From NCBI GenBank assembly GCA_038235165.1, contig JBBSUG010000023.1, positions 4,538-68,537 on the forward strand: a DNA stretch of 64,000 nucleotides, given 5' to 3'. Source of the DNA: GCA-002050365 sp038235165. GTDB taxonomy: Bacteria > Acidobacteriota > Blastocatellia > Pyrinomonadales > Pyrinomonadaceae. The notes below the pieces were generated by a model. It made no database searches, had not been told where the DNA came from, and saw only the letters and a program-made list of their open reading frames with translations. The stretch's first letter is position 1; each line of letters begins with the position of its first letter. A program made the translations under genes and the position numbers. Positions 32,616 through 42,303 of the stretch are shown here, in pieces.

Positions 32616-33185
32616 TTATAGTTTAATGCCGTCGCAGAGTACCCCGTCAATGCTCGAATAAAACAGCGGAACTTCGGCAATGCGGTCGGTTTCGCGGCAG
32701 TATGAAAGGCATTTATCGAAAGGTTTCGAGTAAATGTGCAGACTGACCGCCGGTTCGTCAAATTCCGGCAGATTCAGGATTTGGTGAATCGGTTCTTCCA
32801 ATTCGACTTTGGCGGCGAGGCAATCGGACAAATCGAAAACGTCGGTTTCTTCGAGTTTGCAGAAGCCTTTCGCTTCATCCAGTTCGACGGCGCGAAAATT
32901 CTGCCCGCGCAGTTTGCCGACCGGCACCGTCATCCAGCACATCTGGTCGGCGTGATTGTGGATTTTGGAAGCCTGCCCTTTGCTCCAGCAGAGCGTCATC
33001 AATTCAAACCGTTCGTTTTTGAAAATCAGATTGCGCGTGTAAAACTTCTCGCTCCAAAAGAAAAAAGGTTCAATCGTTTCAACGGCAATCGGATGATCGG
33101 CGAGATATCGGTAAACATTATCGCAGGTGAAATCCGCGTCCGGTATTTCACATAAACCGTGTGTTAAATTTTCGATTGAAATCAT
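32616..33185 (-). CDS. Cysteine dioxygenase-like cupin enzyme
   Basis: 189-residue cupin. The iron ligands are predicted as H76 and H78 in S-K-I-H-N-H-A-D and H150 in S-L-H-I-Y-S-K-P. The pattern W-S-K-G-Q-A-S-K-I-H-N-H and C-x-M-x-V-P-V-G is that of the bacterial CDO family, which oxidises cysteine (or 3-mercaptopropionate) to the sulfinate. The C-terminal K-P-F-D-K-C-L-S-Y matches the CDO ending around the active-site Tyr. Substrate choice between cysteine and related thiols cannot be settled by eye. Confidence 0.82.
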   Translation of the reverse strand: MISIENLTHGLCEIPDADFTCDNVYRYLADHPIAVETIEPFFFWSEKFYTRNLIFKNERFELMTLCWSKGQASKIHNHADQMCWMTVPVGKLRGQNFRAVELDEAKGFCKLEETDVFDLSDCLAAKVELEEPIHQILNLPEFDEPAVSLHIYSKPFDKCLSYCRETDRIAEVPLFYSSIDGVLCDGIKL

Positions 33186-33269
33186 AATGTGTTTGCTCCC
33201 TTTTTTTGCTTACGACTTTTATAGATATTACCTTTTTATTCACAATTCGCCAAAAGGAACGAGCGCAAA

Positions 33270-33531
33270 AGGAGCGCGGGAGTCTCGCCCGCCCCGCTTC
33301 GAGCGAAGCAAAGAAGCGGGTTAGCGTTGCTCACCCAAAAAAGTAAGTTCAACGGTTATGCGGCGCGCGTTCGTTCTCGCTTCGCTTGCACGAACGGCGG
33401 GCGAGACTCCCGCGCTCCTAGGCAAAGAAGCGGGTAGCGTTGCTCACCCAAAAAGTAAGTTCAACGGTTATGCGGCGCACGTTCGTTCTCGCTTCGCTTG
33501 CACGAACGGCGGGCGGGACTCCCGCGCTCCT
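33270..33531. mobile_element. MITE-like element, copy B, with internal duplication
   Basis: The left terminal arm 33270-33293 (AGGAGCGCGGGAGTCTCGCC..) is exactly complementary to 33396-33419 and, with one mismatch, to 33508-33531. The segment between the two right ends is a second copy, about 112 bp, of the preceding segment (GCAAAGAAGCGGG, GCGTTGCTCACCC, AAGTTCAACGGTTATGCGGCG). It is therefore one element extended by a tandem duplication. It encodes nothing; frames across it give spurious peptides with R-E-S-R-P-P and R-T-A-G-E-T-P. Confidence 0.8.
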
Positions 33532-33568
33532 ACAGGCGAGCCGCCTGCGCTCCCATCTTGAAAATTGC

Positions 33569-33597
33569 TTTACAGTGAAATCCGATTCATCTATAAT
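33569..33597 (+). promoter_or_regulatory. Sigma-70-type promoter of the first delta-60 gene
   Basis: TTTACA, a 17-bp spacer, then a perfect TATAAT. Transcription would start near 33604, giving a leader of about 80 nt. It lies immediately downstream of the MITE-like element. Confidence 0.65.
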
Positions 33598-33683
33598 TTG
33601 CACACTGTAAATCTTCCCGGCAGCCTACTTTCAAACAAACGGTTTATGACGGCTAAATTTGAGTTTTTCGGAGAACAAAAAAA

Positions 33684-36600
33684 ATGAATATATCTCGCAT
33701 CGTTTCCAGACGCATCTTTACTTTCGCGACTTTCGCGCAGTTAATTTTAATTGCATTCGTTTCAATCGTGGCAATTTCAGCACAAACGAGCAGTGTTGAC
33801 CCGTCTTTCTTTCCGCTTGTTTCAGCAGCAAGCGGCAGCTTGGGTAATTTTACGGTTCAACCCGATGGTAAAATACTGACCTACGGCGGTTTTCAACTCG
33901 TCAATGGTGTCGTCAAAAACAACCTTGTCAGACTAAACCCGAACGGGACGATAGATAATTCGTTTAATTGCACGGCGTGTGATTTTTCGATTATTAATGC
34001 GGTTGTTCAGCCGGACGGCAAAATAATCGTCAGCGGATCGGGCGGTTCGAAAACCCCGAACGCTTCATCAGCCCGTCTCAAACGGCTCAACTCCGACGGC
34101 AGTTTAGATACGTCATTTGCACCATTTGGAAACGTGCCGCTTTCCAAGCAAATTTTTATCGCTGATGTTCGTGCCATTCAGCCGGACGGTAAACTTTTGG
34201 TAATATTCATCGGGTCAATCTCCAACAATATCTCTTATGATTTGAACCGTTTTAATCCGAACGGGACATTTGACGAAACTTTTACTCCGGCAAATGTGGG
34301 CGGCGACCGACCCGTTAGAACGACACCATCTAAAGTTGCCGTTCTGTCGAACGGAAAGATTCTCGTTAGTATCAACACTTCCGGGAATCTTTCGACGGGA
34401 ATGCTCAAAAGATTTAACGCGAATGGAACACCCGACAATACGTTTGAATCACCGACCTTCAGCGGAACAGCGGGAATTTTCGGGAACGGGTCATACATCT
34501 CCGAATTTGCCGTTTTAGCCGACGGCAGCGTTGTCGTGGTCGGCGATTTCAACACGGTCAACGGTATCAGCCGCCCCAATATCGTCAAACTTACACCCGC
34601 CGGAGGGGTTGATTTGAATTTTGTTACGCGCAATATTTTTCGCTACGGAGAACCCGTCTATCAAATTAGAACTTATCAAAACGGTAAAATTTTAATCAGC
34701 ACGCGCCCAGTGACAAGTTCAACTAATCGGTTTATTCGTCTCAATGCCGGCGGCAGTTTGGACAATTCGTTTATTCCACCGGCGAATCCGATGTTGATTT
34801 ACAATTTTTCTATTGACGAGGCGGATAATGTCTTCTTTTTCGCCAATTTTACGGAAGGCAGCGTGATAACCGGCAAATACGGGCGGATTGATGAAAACGG
34901 CAATCTTGTTTTTTCGTTCACGGTAGATTATGCACGCGGTGCTTTCGTTTCGGCTTTGGCAATTCAACCGGATAAAAAAATTATTGTCGCCGGAAACTTC
35001 GAGCGGGTCGGTCAAGTTTCCCGACAAAGTCTGGCGCGGTTGAATTCTGACGGAACGCTCGACCAAACTTTCAACCCCATCGCAGGATTTGACGCAATAG
35101 TGGCGAAAATAATCGTTCAGCCGGACGGAAAAATTTTGGTCGGCGGTTCGTCGCCGATTTTTGACGGAACTGATTTTGATGCGCTTGTCAGACTTAATGC
35201 GGACGGCAGTTTAGACACGTCCTTTGATGCGAAAATCAACTCCGTTATTTATTCGATGACGCTGCAACCCGACGGGAAAATTTTAATCGGCGGTATTGAC
35301 ATTGACATCGCCGGACAGCAACGCACCGGAATCGCGCGGCTCAATCCTGACGGCAGTTTGGACACGGCATTTAATCCCGCACTGCTCGACAACAATCCCA
35401 ACCCGTCACAGTATGTAACGCCGACTATACGAGGCATCATCGCGCAGCCGGACGGCAAAATTGTTATCGGCGGCACATTCAAAATTGTGAACGGAGTCAA
35501 TCGAACGAATTTAGCCCGTTTGAATTCTGACGGAACTTTAGATACATCTTTTAACGCAGGAAACATCGCAACGGTTTCATCGGTCAAAAGCTATCCGAAC
35601 GCAAAATACTTGGTTTCAACGGGCAACACGCTTTTCAAAATAAATTCCGACGGCTCAAACGACAACATTTTTCAGAGTTTGACCTTGAGAAACAGCAACT
35701 TGGTTTACCAAAGTATCAGTGCAATAGCAGTTCAGCCGGACGGCAGTATCATCATCGGCGGCGAGTTTTCAGACATCAGAGGCGTTCCCCGCTCACATCT
35801 GGCGCGATTGCGGGCGAACGGAAGTCTCGACACGGATTTCTTTCCGGTTGGCACCAACGGTGATGTCGTCACCACGATTGTCAATCAATCAGACGATAAA
35901 ATTATCATCGGCGGCAATTTCACGATGATTGAAAACGTCATTCGGCTCAACGTCGCCCGTTTGACACTCGCGCCGGTTCGGACCCCGTCAACACTGTTCG
36001 ATTTCGACGGTGACGGTCGCGCCGACCTCGCTTTTTATCGCCCGTCGAATACTTCCCTATATCAATTGTTGAGCCGGGACGGTTCATTCAAAGTAGCGGC
36101 ATTCGGCGCATCAAACGACAAATTAGCCTTTGCCGATTACGATGGCGACGGCATCACCGACCTCGGCATTTTTCGTGCAGCAACCAACGGCACCAACAAC
36201 AATGGCTTTTTTTACATTCTCGGCTCGACCACCGGTTTTCGGGACACACAGTTCGGTTCTCCGGGTGATTTGCCGATCAGCGGCGATTGGGACGGCGACG
36301 GTAAAGCCGACATCGCCGTTTATCGCGGCGCGTCGAGCGTCGGCGGGCAAAGCTATTTCTACTATCGTCCGAGTTCTATACACGGTGCCGATTTCAACAC
36401 CATTCCGTGGGGAAAGCTCGGCGACAAACCCGTGATGGGCGATTTCGACGGCGACGGCAAACTGGATGCGGCGGTGTATCGCCCGTCAAACGGTGTGTGG
36501 TATGTGTTGCAGTCGTCAAACAACCAGGTTATTCAAAAGCATTTCGGGGCGGCGACGGATATTCCCGTTCCGGCGGATTACGACGGCGATGGGAAAACCG

Positions 36601-36866
36601 ATTTGACGGTTTTTCGTCCTTCAAACGGAACTTGGTACATCGCGCAGCCGGCGGGAACGGCGGCACAGAACTTCGCAGCGGTGCAGTTTGGCATATTGGG
36701 CGATATTCCGGTGGCGGCGGATTACGACGGCGACGGCAGAGCGGACATCGCGGTTTATCGCCCATCAAGCGGAACGTGGTATTTATTGAGAAGCACGGCG
36801 GGATTTACCGGGATTCAGTTCGGCACGGCGGAAGACCGCCCGATTCCGAGCATTTACATTCGGTAA
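33684..36866 (+). CDS. Giant secreted delta-60 repeat / FG-GAP protein, paralogue 1
   Basis: 1,060 residues. The signal peptide covers about 1-34 (ends A-I-S-A-Q). The first ~760 residues consist of about 13 delta-60 beta-propeller repeats of the form Q-P-D-G-K-I-L-x-G-G ... R-L-N-x-D-G-S-L-D-T-S-F. The last ~300 carry about six FG-GAP/VCBS-like units (D-Y-D-G-D-G-R-A-D-I-A-V-Y-R-P-S), with calcium-loop DxDGDG motifs. There is no obvious sorting signal at the C-terminus (ends P-I-P-S-I-Y-I-R). Likely a cell-surface or secreted adhesion or matrix protein; the ligand is unknown. The next gene is a close paralogue. Confidence 0.9.
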   Translation: MNISRIVSRRIFTFATFAQLILIAFVSIVAISAQTSSVDPSFFPLVSAASGSLGNFTVQPDGKILTYGGFQLVNGVVKNNLVRLNPNGTIDNSFNCTACDFSIINAVVQPDGKIIVSGSGGSKTPNASSARLKRLNSDGSLDTSFAPFGNVPLSKQIFIADVRAIQPDGKLLVIFIGSISNNISYDLNRFNPNGTFDETFTPANVGGDRPVRTTPSKVAVLSNGKILVSINTSGNLSTGMLKRFNANGTPDNTFESPTFSGTAGIFGNGSYISEFAVLADGSVVVVGDFNTVNGISRPNIVKLTPAGGVDLNFVTRNIFRYGEPVYQIRTYQNGKILISTRPVTSSTNRFIRLNAGGSLDNSFIPPANPMLIYNFSIDEADNVFFFANFTEGSVITGKYGRIDENGNLVFSFTVDYARGAFVSALAIQPDKKIIVAGNFERVGQVSRQSLARLNSDGTLDQTFNPIAGFDAIVAKIIVQPDGKILVGGSSPIFDGTDFDALVRLNADGSLDTSFDAKINSVIYSMTLQPDGKILIGGIDIDIAGQQRTGIARLNPDGSLDTAFNPALLDNNPNPSQYVTPTIRGIIAQPDGKIVIGGTFKIVNGVNRTNLARLNSDGTLDTSFNAGNIATVSSVKSYPNAKYLVSTGNTLFKINSDGSNDNIFQSLTLRNSNLVYQSISAIAVQPDGSIIIGGEFSDIRGVPRSHLARLRANGSLDTDFFPVGTNGDVVTTIVNQSDDKIIIGGNFTMIENVIRLNVARLTLAPVRTPSTLFDFDGDGRADLAFYRPSNTSLYQLLSRDGSFKVAAFGASNDKLAFADYDGDGITDLGIFRAATNGTNNNGFFYILGSTTGFRDTQFGSPGDLPISGDWDGDGKADIAVYRGASSVGGQSYFYYRPSSIHGADFNTIPWGKLGDKPVMGDFDGDGKLDAAVYRPSNGVWYVLQSSNNQVIQKHFGAATDIPVPADYDGDGKTDLTVFRPSNGTWYIAQPAGTAAQNFAAVQFGILGDIPVAADYDGDGRADIAVYRPSSGTWYLLRSTAGFTGIQFGTAEDRPIPSIYIR

Positions 36867-37030
36867 ATAAAAACAGCCGGTGTGCAGTTGACCGCCGCCG
36901 ATCAATATTTCGGAAGAAAACAACCAAAAGCCCGCCCGTGAAAAATTGCGTGAATTTTGATTCGTCAAACGCGCTTTAATTTATTGGCGGACTTCCGCTT
37001 GTCAAACAAAAACTGCGGAAAAAAAATCTA

Positions 37031-37059
37031 TTTACAAACCGGGCATTAAAGTTTAAAAT
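37031..37059 (+). promoter_or_regulatory. Sigma-70-type promoter of the second delta-60 gene
   Basis: TTTACA, a 17-bp spacer, then TAAAAT, about 90 bp before the ATG. The -35 hexamer, the spacing and the leader length match those of the first paralogue, suggesting common basal control. Confidence 0.55.
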
Positions 37060-37150
37060 CAGTGCAATTTGTTTTCGCCCAAAAAGTTTATCTTTGTGAC
37101 GGCGATCTTAAACTTCCAACTTCCTCGAATAAATTAAAGGATTAAGAAAT

Positions 37151-40100
37151 ATGAACATTTCCCAAAAGATTTCAAGGCGTATTTTTATTTTGACACATCT
37201 GTTGATAACCGTATTTGCTGGTATTTCAACACTTACCGCTCAATCGAGCAGTGTTGATTCTACTTTCAATCCGATTATTTCAAAGGATGTAAATCAATTC
37301 GGCACTGCCATTCAGCCAAATTTCACCGTTCAGCCGGACGGTAAAATCTTGACATACGGCACTTTTCAAGTTGTCAATGGAGTCGTCAAAACAAATATTG
37401 TTCGACTCAATTCCGACGGAACTTTAGATAATTCGTTCAACTGCACGACTTGTGATTTCCCCACCGGCAGCGCGGTTGTGCAGACGAACGGTAAAATTAT
37501 TATCGCCGGTTCTCTAAGTGCCGCCGACAACGCTGCCGCCGCCGCCAGACTGAAACGGCTGAACGCGGACGGCAGTTTGGATAATTCATTCAATCCGGCT
37601 TCACCGATTAACGGTAATCCTGTTTTTCCGAATTATTCCGGCGCAGCTGTTTACGCAGTTCAAACAGACGGGAGGATTCTGGTGGTGGTGGGCGGTTCAA
37701 CCGGCGGCGGCTCATATGGATCACTTCAAAGATTTAATTCCGACGGAAATTCCGACAGCACATTTTCTCCAATCGAAGTTATCAGCGGACGCAATATTCG
37801 CACTTCTCCGACCAAAATAGCTTTGCAGTCCGACGGTAAAATTTTGATTGCTCTGACAACGACATCCGCCAGCGGTTCGGGTTCGGTTTTAAGACGTTAC
37901 AATGCCAACGGTTCGGTTGATGCGACTTTTGAGCCGCCGACAATTGGAGGAACCGGAGCATTCGGCGAACGGACATACATCAGTGATTTTGAAGTGGGCG
38001 CGGAAGGAAGCGTGATCGTTGTCGGATACTTTACAAAGGTGAATGCCATTGACCGTATTAATATCGTCAAACTTCAATCTGCCGGAAATGTTGATTTGTC
38101 TTTTGCACCGACCAATGTTTTTCAACCACTTGAAGCGGCGAGCGGAGTCGAATTGTTATCAAACGGCAAAGTTTTGATCGGAACAAACAACCGATTTGTT
38201 CGATATAATCCGAACGGTGAGGTGGACACGACGTTCGTTTCGCCCGCCGGTGTTTTTTCAATTATTAAGTTTGTGATTGATTCGTCGGACAGCGTTCTGG
38301 TTTATGGAGCTTTTGCCGAGAACGGCGCGACGGTGAATAAATTTGTGCGTTTGAGTCCTGACGGCAGTATCGTTTCTTCGTTTGCCACCAACTACGGCAC
38401 CGGCGGAACAATCTCGAAATTAGCTGTTCAAGCGGACGGCAAAGTTATTATCGCCGGAGATTTTACTCAGGTCGGCGGTATTTCCGCGACAAACACGGCT
38501 CGATTAAATACTGACGGCACACTTGACCAAACGTTCAATACGGGCAGCGGTTTCGATAGCGCGGTGGAAGCGATAGTTGTGCAGCCGGATGGCAAAACTC
38601 TCATCGGCGGAAGGTTCACGATGTACAACGGAACCTCAAAAATAGGATTTGTCAGATTAAATAATGACGGCAGCTTGGACAACTCATTCAATAGTGTTCT
38701 TGAAGTAAATGCGATCATTTATTCAATTTCCCTGCAAGCTGACGGAAAAATCCTCATCGGTGGACAATTTACCGTCGTGAACGGACAATCGCGCAATGCA
38801 GTCGCACGGCTCAACGCCGACGGCAGTTTAGACGCGAGTTTCAATCCGGCATTCGGCAGCACAATAGTTCGCCGCGTCATACAACAGCCGGACGGCAAAA
38901 TTTTGGTCGGCGGTTCATTCAGCGGTGTCAATGGTTTCAACCGCACGAACTTAGTTCGATTAAATGCCGACGGAACACTGGACGCGACCTTTAATGCCGG
39001 AAATATTGCACCAGTCGCAGTGGCTGAACTTTATCCGAACGGGAAATATCTCGTTTACTATGACGGCAATTTGATCAGGCTCAATGCAGACGGCACGGCA
39101 GACGCTTCATTTAAAATAACTTCATACATAATCAACGCGCTTCTCGTTCAGCCCGACGGCAGCGTTATAATTGCGGGCAGTTTTACGTCTGCCGGAATTG
39201 TTCCACGTTCAAGACTGGCGCGACTGCGGGCGGACGGAACGGTTGACACAACATTTTTTCCAATCGGTGCAAATAATCAAATCAATGCGATTGCCAATGC
39301 TTCGACTTCTCAGAGCGGCAATCAAATTGTTATCGGCGGAAATTTCACCACAGTTGAAAATTTAACGCGGCTCGGAGTAGCGAAATTAAATATTTCCGCC
39401 CTTCGCGCCAAGTTCACACGCTTTGACTTCGATGGCGACGGTCGCGCCGATGTTTCCGTTTTCCGTCCGTCAAACGGCTTCTGGTATCGCCTGTTCAGTC
39501 AGAACAACGCTTTTAATGCCTTCCAGTTCGGTCAGGCAGCCGACAAAATCGCTCCCGCCGATTACGACGGTGACGGTCGTGCTGATGTTGCTGTTTTCCG
39601 CGATGTTGTTTCCGGCGCGGGAACGCAGGCTTATTTTTACATCACGTATAGTTCTGATAATTCATTTCGTGATATTCCGTTCGGCACACAGGGCGATATC
39701 CCGATGTCCGGCGATTGGGACGGCGACGGCATCGCTGATTTGGCGGTATATCGCAGTGCAACAGCGGCGAATGGGCAGAGTTATTTTATCTACCGGGCGA
39801 GTTCGGTTCCGAACGCCGGATTCACGATTATTCCGTGGGGAACCTTCGGCGACAAACCGGTAATTGGTGACTACGACGGCGACGGTAAATTGGATGCGGC
39901 GGTGTTTCGTCCGGCAAATGCGACGTGGTATATCGTGCGTTCGTCAAACGGGCAGGCGATCGTCCAACCGTTCGGATTAAGCACGGATGTTCCGGCACCG
40001 GCGGATTTTGACGGCGACGGGATCACAAACTTTGCCGTGTTTCGACCTTCGACGGGTTACTGGTACACATCAACAAATCCGCAGACCAATTACGGCGGAG

Positions 40101-40285
40101 TGCAGTTCGGCGCAGCGGGTGATGTTCCGGTTCCGGCGGATTACGACGGCGACGGCAAAGCGGACGTGGCAGTGTTTCGCCCATCAAACGGAGCGTGGTA
40201 TTTATTGAGAAGCACGGCGGGATTTACCGGTGTGCAGTTCGGGACGAATGAAGACCGCCCGATTCCCAATGCTTTTGTGAAATAA
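37151..40285 (+). CDS. Giant secreted delta-60 repeat / FG-GAP protein, paralogue 2
   Basis: 1,044 residues with the same plan as its neighbour: signal peptide M-N-I-S-Q-K-I-S-R-R-I-F-I-L ending T-A-Q, a long array of Q-P-D-G-K / R-L-N-x-D-G-x-L-D repeats, then FG-GAP units with F-D-G-D-G and Y-D-G-D-G motifs. The last repeat is almost identical to that of the first paralogue at both protein and DNA level (T-A-G-F-T-G near 36800 and 40220), while the middle has diverged. This implies tandem duplication followed by conversion or selection at the C-terminus. Function is probably surface-related (inferred). Confidence 0.9.
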   Translation: MNISQKISRRIFILTHLLITVFAGISTLTAQSSSVDSTFNPIISKDVNQFGTAIQPNFTVQPDGKILTYGTFQVVNGVVKTNIVRLNSDGTLDNSFNCTTCDFPTGSAVVQTNGKIIIAGSLSAADNAAAAARLKRLNADGSLDNSFNPASPINGNPVFPNYSGAAVYAVQTDGRILVVVGGSTGGGSYGSLQRFNSDGNSDSTFSPIEVISGRNIRTSPTKIALQSDGKILIALTTTSASGSGSVLRRYNANGSVDATFEPPTIGGTGAFGERTYISDFEVGAEGSVIVVGYFTKVNAIDRINIVKLQSAGNVDLSFAPTNVFQPLEAASGVELLSNGKVLIGTNNRFVRYNPNGEVDTTFVSPAGVFSIIKFVIDSSDSVLVYGAFAENGATVNKFVRLSPDGSIVSSFATNYGTGGTISKLAVQADGKVIIAGDFTQVGGISATNTARLNTDGTLDQTFNTGSGFDSAVEAIVVQPDGKTLIGGRFTMYNGTSKIGFVRLNNDGSLDNSFNSVLEVNAIIYSISLQADGKILIGGQFTVVNGQSRNAVARLNADGSLDASFNPAFGSTIVRRVIQQPDGKILVGGSFSGVNGFNRTNLVRLNADGTLDATFNAGNIAPVAVAELYPNGKYLVYYDGNLIRLNADGTADASFKITSYIINALLVQPDGSVIIAGSFTSAGIVPRSRLARLRADGTVDTTFFPIGANNQINAIANASTSQSGNQIVIGGNFTTVENLTRLGVAKLNISALRAKFTRFDFDGDGRADVSVFRPSNGFWYRLFSQNNAFNAFQFGQAADKIAPADYDGDGRADVAVFRDVVSGAGTQAYFYITYSSDNSFRDIPFGTQGDIPMSGDWDGDGIADLAVYRSATAANGQSYFIYRASSVPNAGFTIIPWGTFGDKPVIGDYDGDGKLDAAVFRPANATWYIVRSSNGQAIVQPFGLSTDVPAPADFDGDGITNFAVFRPSTGYWYTSTNPQTNYGGVQFGAAGDVPVPADYDGDGKADVAVFRPSNGAWYLLRSTAGFTGVQFGTNEDRPIPNAFVK

Positions 40286-40300
40286 ACTGACAATCATAAA

Positions 40301-40343
40301 AAAGAGCATCGCCGGAGAAAACAATTTCCCGGCGATGCTCTTT
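40301..40343 (+). terminator. Terminator after the second delta-60 gene
   Basis: A 15-bp perfect stem (AAAGAGCATCGCCGG with its complement) lies 15 bp after the stop codon, with A- and T-rich flanks. Confidence 0.85.
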
Positions 40344-40584
40344 CTTGTCAAGTTAAAATTAATTATTGGTACGGATTTCAACTTTTTCCCACCACTTTCT
40401 TCAAATATATTTGAGAGACCAATATTTTGGGTTTAAAGCATTACTCAAAAGCCCGACGAATTTTACTCTTTTCCCGCACACTTAATAAAATTTGCAGGTT
40501 TTTGGCAAAATACGCTTGTGCGCTTCGTCAATTTTCAGATGTTCGCGTGTTTTTTTTTAATTCACATATTTCGGAGTTGATTTT

Positions 40585-41085
40585 ATGGTGCGTTTTTCGA
40601 CATATATCCCGGTTGTCATTTTCTCGGTTTTTCTTCTATTTACTTCGGTCTCTGCACAGGAGCAAGCTGTCATAGCAGAAATTCAGGCGCGCTTATTCAA
40701 CAGCAAGACTGGAACTTTTTCCGGTAATGTTCTTGCCAAAGGAGCTTTGGAACTCGGGAATGTGCCGAGCGGCGATTTGGCATCAGTTTCGACTTTTATC
40801 CTTATCAAAGTCAGTTTTGGTCCAAAAGGATCAATCCCCAGGAACGCACAGGTAAAGTTGACCGCCACCGAAAGTGCAGTCCAGCCTTTTGGCTCAAAGT
40901 CGGGCAAACAAATATTACTTAACGGGGCGAGCAAATTAGGTCCGGCGGATGCTGACGGGAATACGTTCGTCGGGTTTTGGCTCAACCGTACAGGCTGCAA
41001 ATCCATTACATTGACCGCATTATTGACCGGGGCGGGTAAGGTGTCTTCGACAAAAGAAATACTGCCTTTTGCTTGTTACGAATAA
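40585..41085 (+). CDS. Small secreted protein of unknown function
   Basis: 166 residues. The signal peptide covers about 1-24 (V-V-I-F-S-V-F-L-L-F-T-S-V-S-A-Q). The mature part is beta-rich with two cysteines (C-K-S-I-T-L-T and the final C-Y-E) that could pair outside the cytoplasm. I recognise no domain. It lies 23 bp before the M15-like peptidase gene, so the pair likely form a unit, perhaps as a structural or regulatory companion of that enzyme. Confidence 0.7.
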   Translation: MVRFSTYIPVVIFSVFLLFTSVSAQEQAVIAEIQARLFNSKTGTFSGNVLAKGALELGNVPSGDLASVSTFILIKVSFGPKGSIPRNAQVKLTATESAVQPFGSKSGKQILLNGASKLGPADADGNTFVGFWLNRTGCKSITLTALLTGAGKVSSTKEILPFACYE

Positions 41086-41108
41086 TCTAGTTTCCTAAAT
41101 AAAACATT

Positions 41109-42251
41109 ATGCAATTGATTACAGGTTCCGTCGGCGAAAATGGAGCAAACTCGCTAAACGATTCAGCTTTGGTACAGGCGATCTTATTAAAGACCCAAAG
41201 GGCTGCGGCTCCCAACAGACCGGCGGCTCCGTATCTTCCAAGCTATGATGGGGCAGTCGGCAATGGAACAAAAACAGCCATTCGGAACTTTCAAACCGAT
41301 CACGTTTTTGTCTCTGCCAACGGCACCCAGTCAGCGGTCGTCCCAAATGCGACAGCAGGACTCGTCAGCCCGAATGACGCGACGTGGACTAAACTTCTGG
41401 AGAAGGTTGATCCCTTATTTAAAGATATGCGTGTTCTCGTCGGCGGCAAAACTGTTTATGTCGCAGCCACCAACGCACAGCTTCTGATAAAGACCGCCGC
41501 TACCAGCGCACTAACTTTTACCGCCGCTTTTCGCCTTAAAGTGAACAACTGCATCAACCGGATGCACCTGCTTTACGGCACAGCCGTCAGCGTTTCCGCC
41601 CAGGGTGATCGGCGGAATTTCCAGCAGCAGTATGATCTGCTCAACGGACCGGGAAACGTTACTAATGCGGGACCGGGCGAGAGCAACCATAATTTCGGGA
41701 TGGCGGTTGACCTCGGCTTTAAGGAACTTCGTTGGTTAAAGAGAAACGGTACCGTCGTTGAAAATGAAACCTCGTGGTTTCATAAGATGGATGCAGAAAC
41801 CGGCTTTAGCGGCGAATCAATAAAATTCTGGAATGTTTTGCGGGCTGTCGGCATAAGTCCGCAAGTCGGAGCCTTTCGCGGACCGGAAAGCGACCGTCCG
41901 CATTTACAGAACTGGAGCGATGCCGGAGTCAGTATGACCGCCCGTCTGCCTGTTCTACTGACCAGTGCCGGACGAATGCGCTGGTCGCGGGCGCACGGTG
42001 TTTACACTTGCGATTTTGGCTATGGCGGTGCCTATTTCCCGGTTGGAACGTCGTCGCAAATTTGGAATAGAGCGGCTGCCGTCACGATTGCCCAAATTAC
42101 GCAGGGACGCGCAGCTGCCCGAGCGGCACATCCACCCCGAGCTGTCCCTCTCGGTCCGGTGACACAAGCGGACGTTACCGCGATGCGGGTTGCCCTGCGG
42201 TCAGATTTCGATGCGGCGGATGCGGCGTGGGAAACGTGGACTCCGAATTAA
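41109..42251 (+). CDS. M15-like peptidase with peptidoglycan-binding-type N-terminus
   Basis: 380 residues. The N-terminal ~100 resemble a peptidoglycan-binding helical domain (Y-D-G-A-V-G-N-G-T-K-T-A-I-R-N-F-Q). The central part contains S-N-H-N-F-G-M-A-V-D-L-G-F, the S-x-H-x-x-G-x-A-x-D motif of D-Ala-D-Ala carboxypeptidase/VanY-type M15 peptidases, then D-R-P-H-L-Q supplying a further zinc ligand. There is no signal peptide on this start, which is unusual for a cell-wall enzyme; phage-type endolysins show the same combination. The C-terminal ~90 residues are Ala/Arg-rich. Cleavage of peptide cross-links is the likely activity. Confidence 0.75.
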   Translation: MQLITGSVGENGANSLNDSALVQAILLKTQRAAAPNRPAAPYLPSYDGAVGNGTKTAIRNFQTDHVFVSANGTQSAVVPNATAGLVSPNDATWTKLLEKVDPLFKDMRVLVGGKTVYVAATNAQLLIKTAATSALTFTAAFRLKVNNCINRMHLLYGTAVSVSAQGDRRNFQQQYDLLNGPGNVTNAGPGESNHNFGMAVDLGFKELRWLKRNGTVVENETSWFHKMDAETGFSGESIKFWNVLRAVGISPQVGAFRGPESDRPHLQNWSDAGVSMTARLPVLLTSAGRMRWSRAHGVYTCDFGYGGAYFPVGTSSQIWNRAAAVTIAQITQGRAAARAAHPPRAVPLGPVTQADVTAMRVALRSDFDAADAAWETWTPN

Positions 42252-42262
42252 TATGAAAAGAC

Positions 42263-42303
42263 AAAGGGCGAGAGTAAGAATTTTTCTTAAACTTTCGCCC
42301 TTT
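42263..42303 (+). terminator. Terminator after the M15-like peptidase gene
   Basis: AAAGGGCGA (42263-42271) pairs with TCGCCCTTT (42295-42303). Inner partial pairing (AGT/ACT, AGAA/TTCT) extends the stem. A T-rich stretch follows. Confidence 0.75.

Noticed and set aside
33358..33561. Plus-strand 67-codon frame with R-T-A-G-E-T-P-A-L
   Set aside because: Translation of the MITE-like element arms; such peptides arise wherever the element inserts.
40427..40675. Plus-strand 82-codon frame before the small secreted protein gene
   Set aside because: Overlaps the secreted protein start in another frame, with no ribosome-binding site; the signal peptide of the 40585 gene is convincing.
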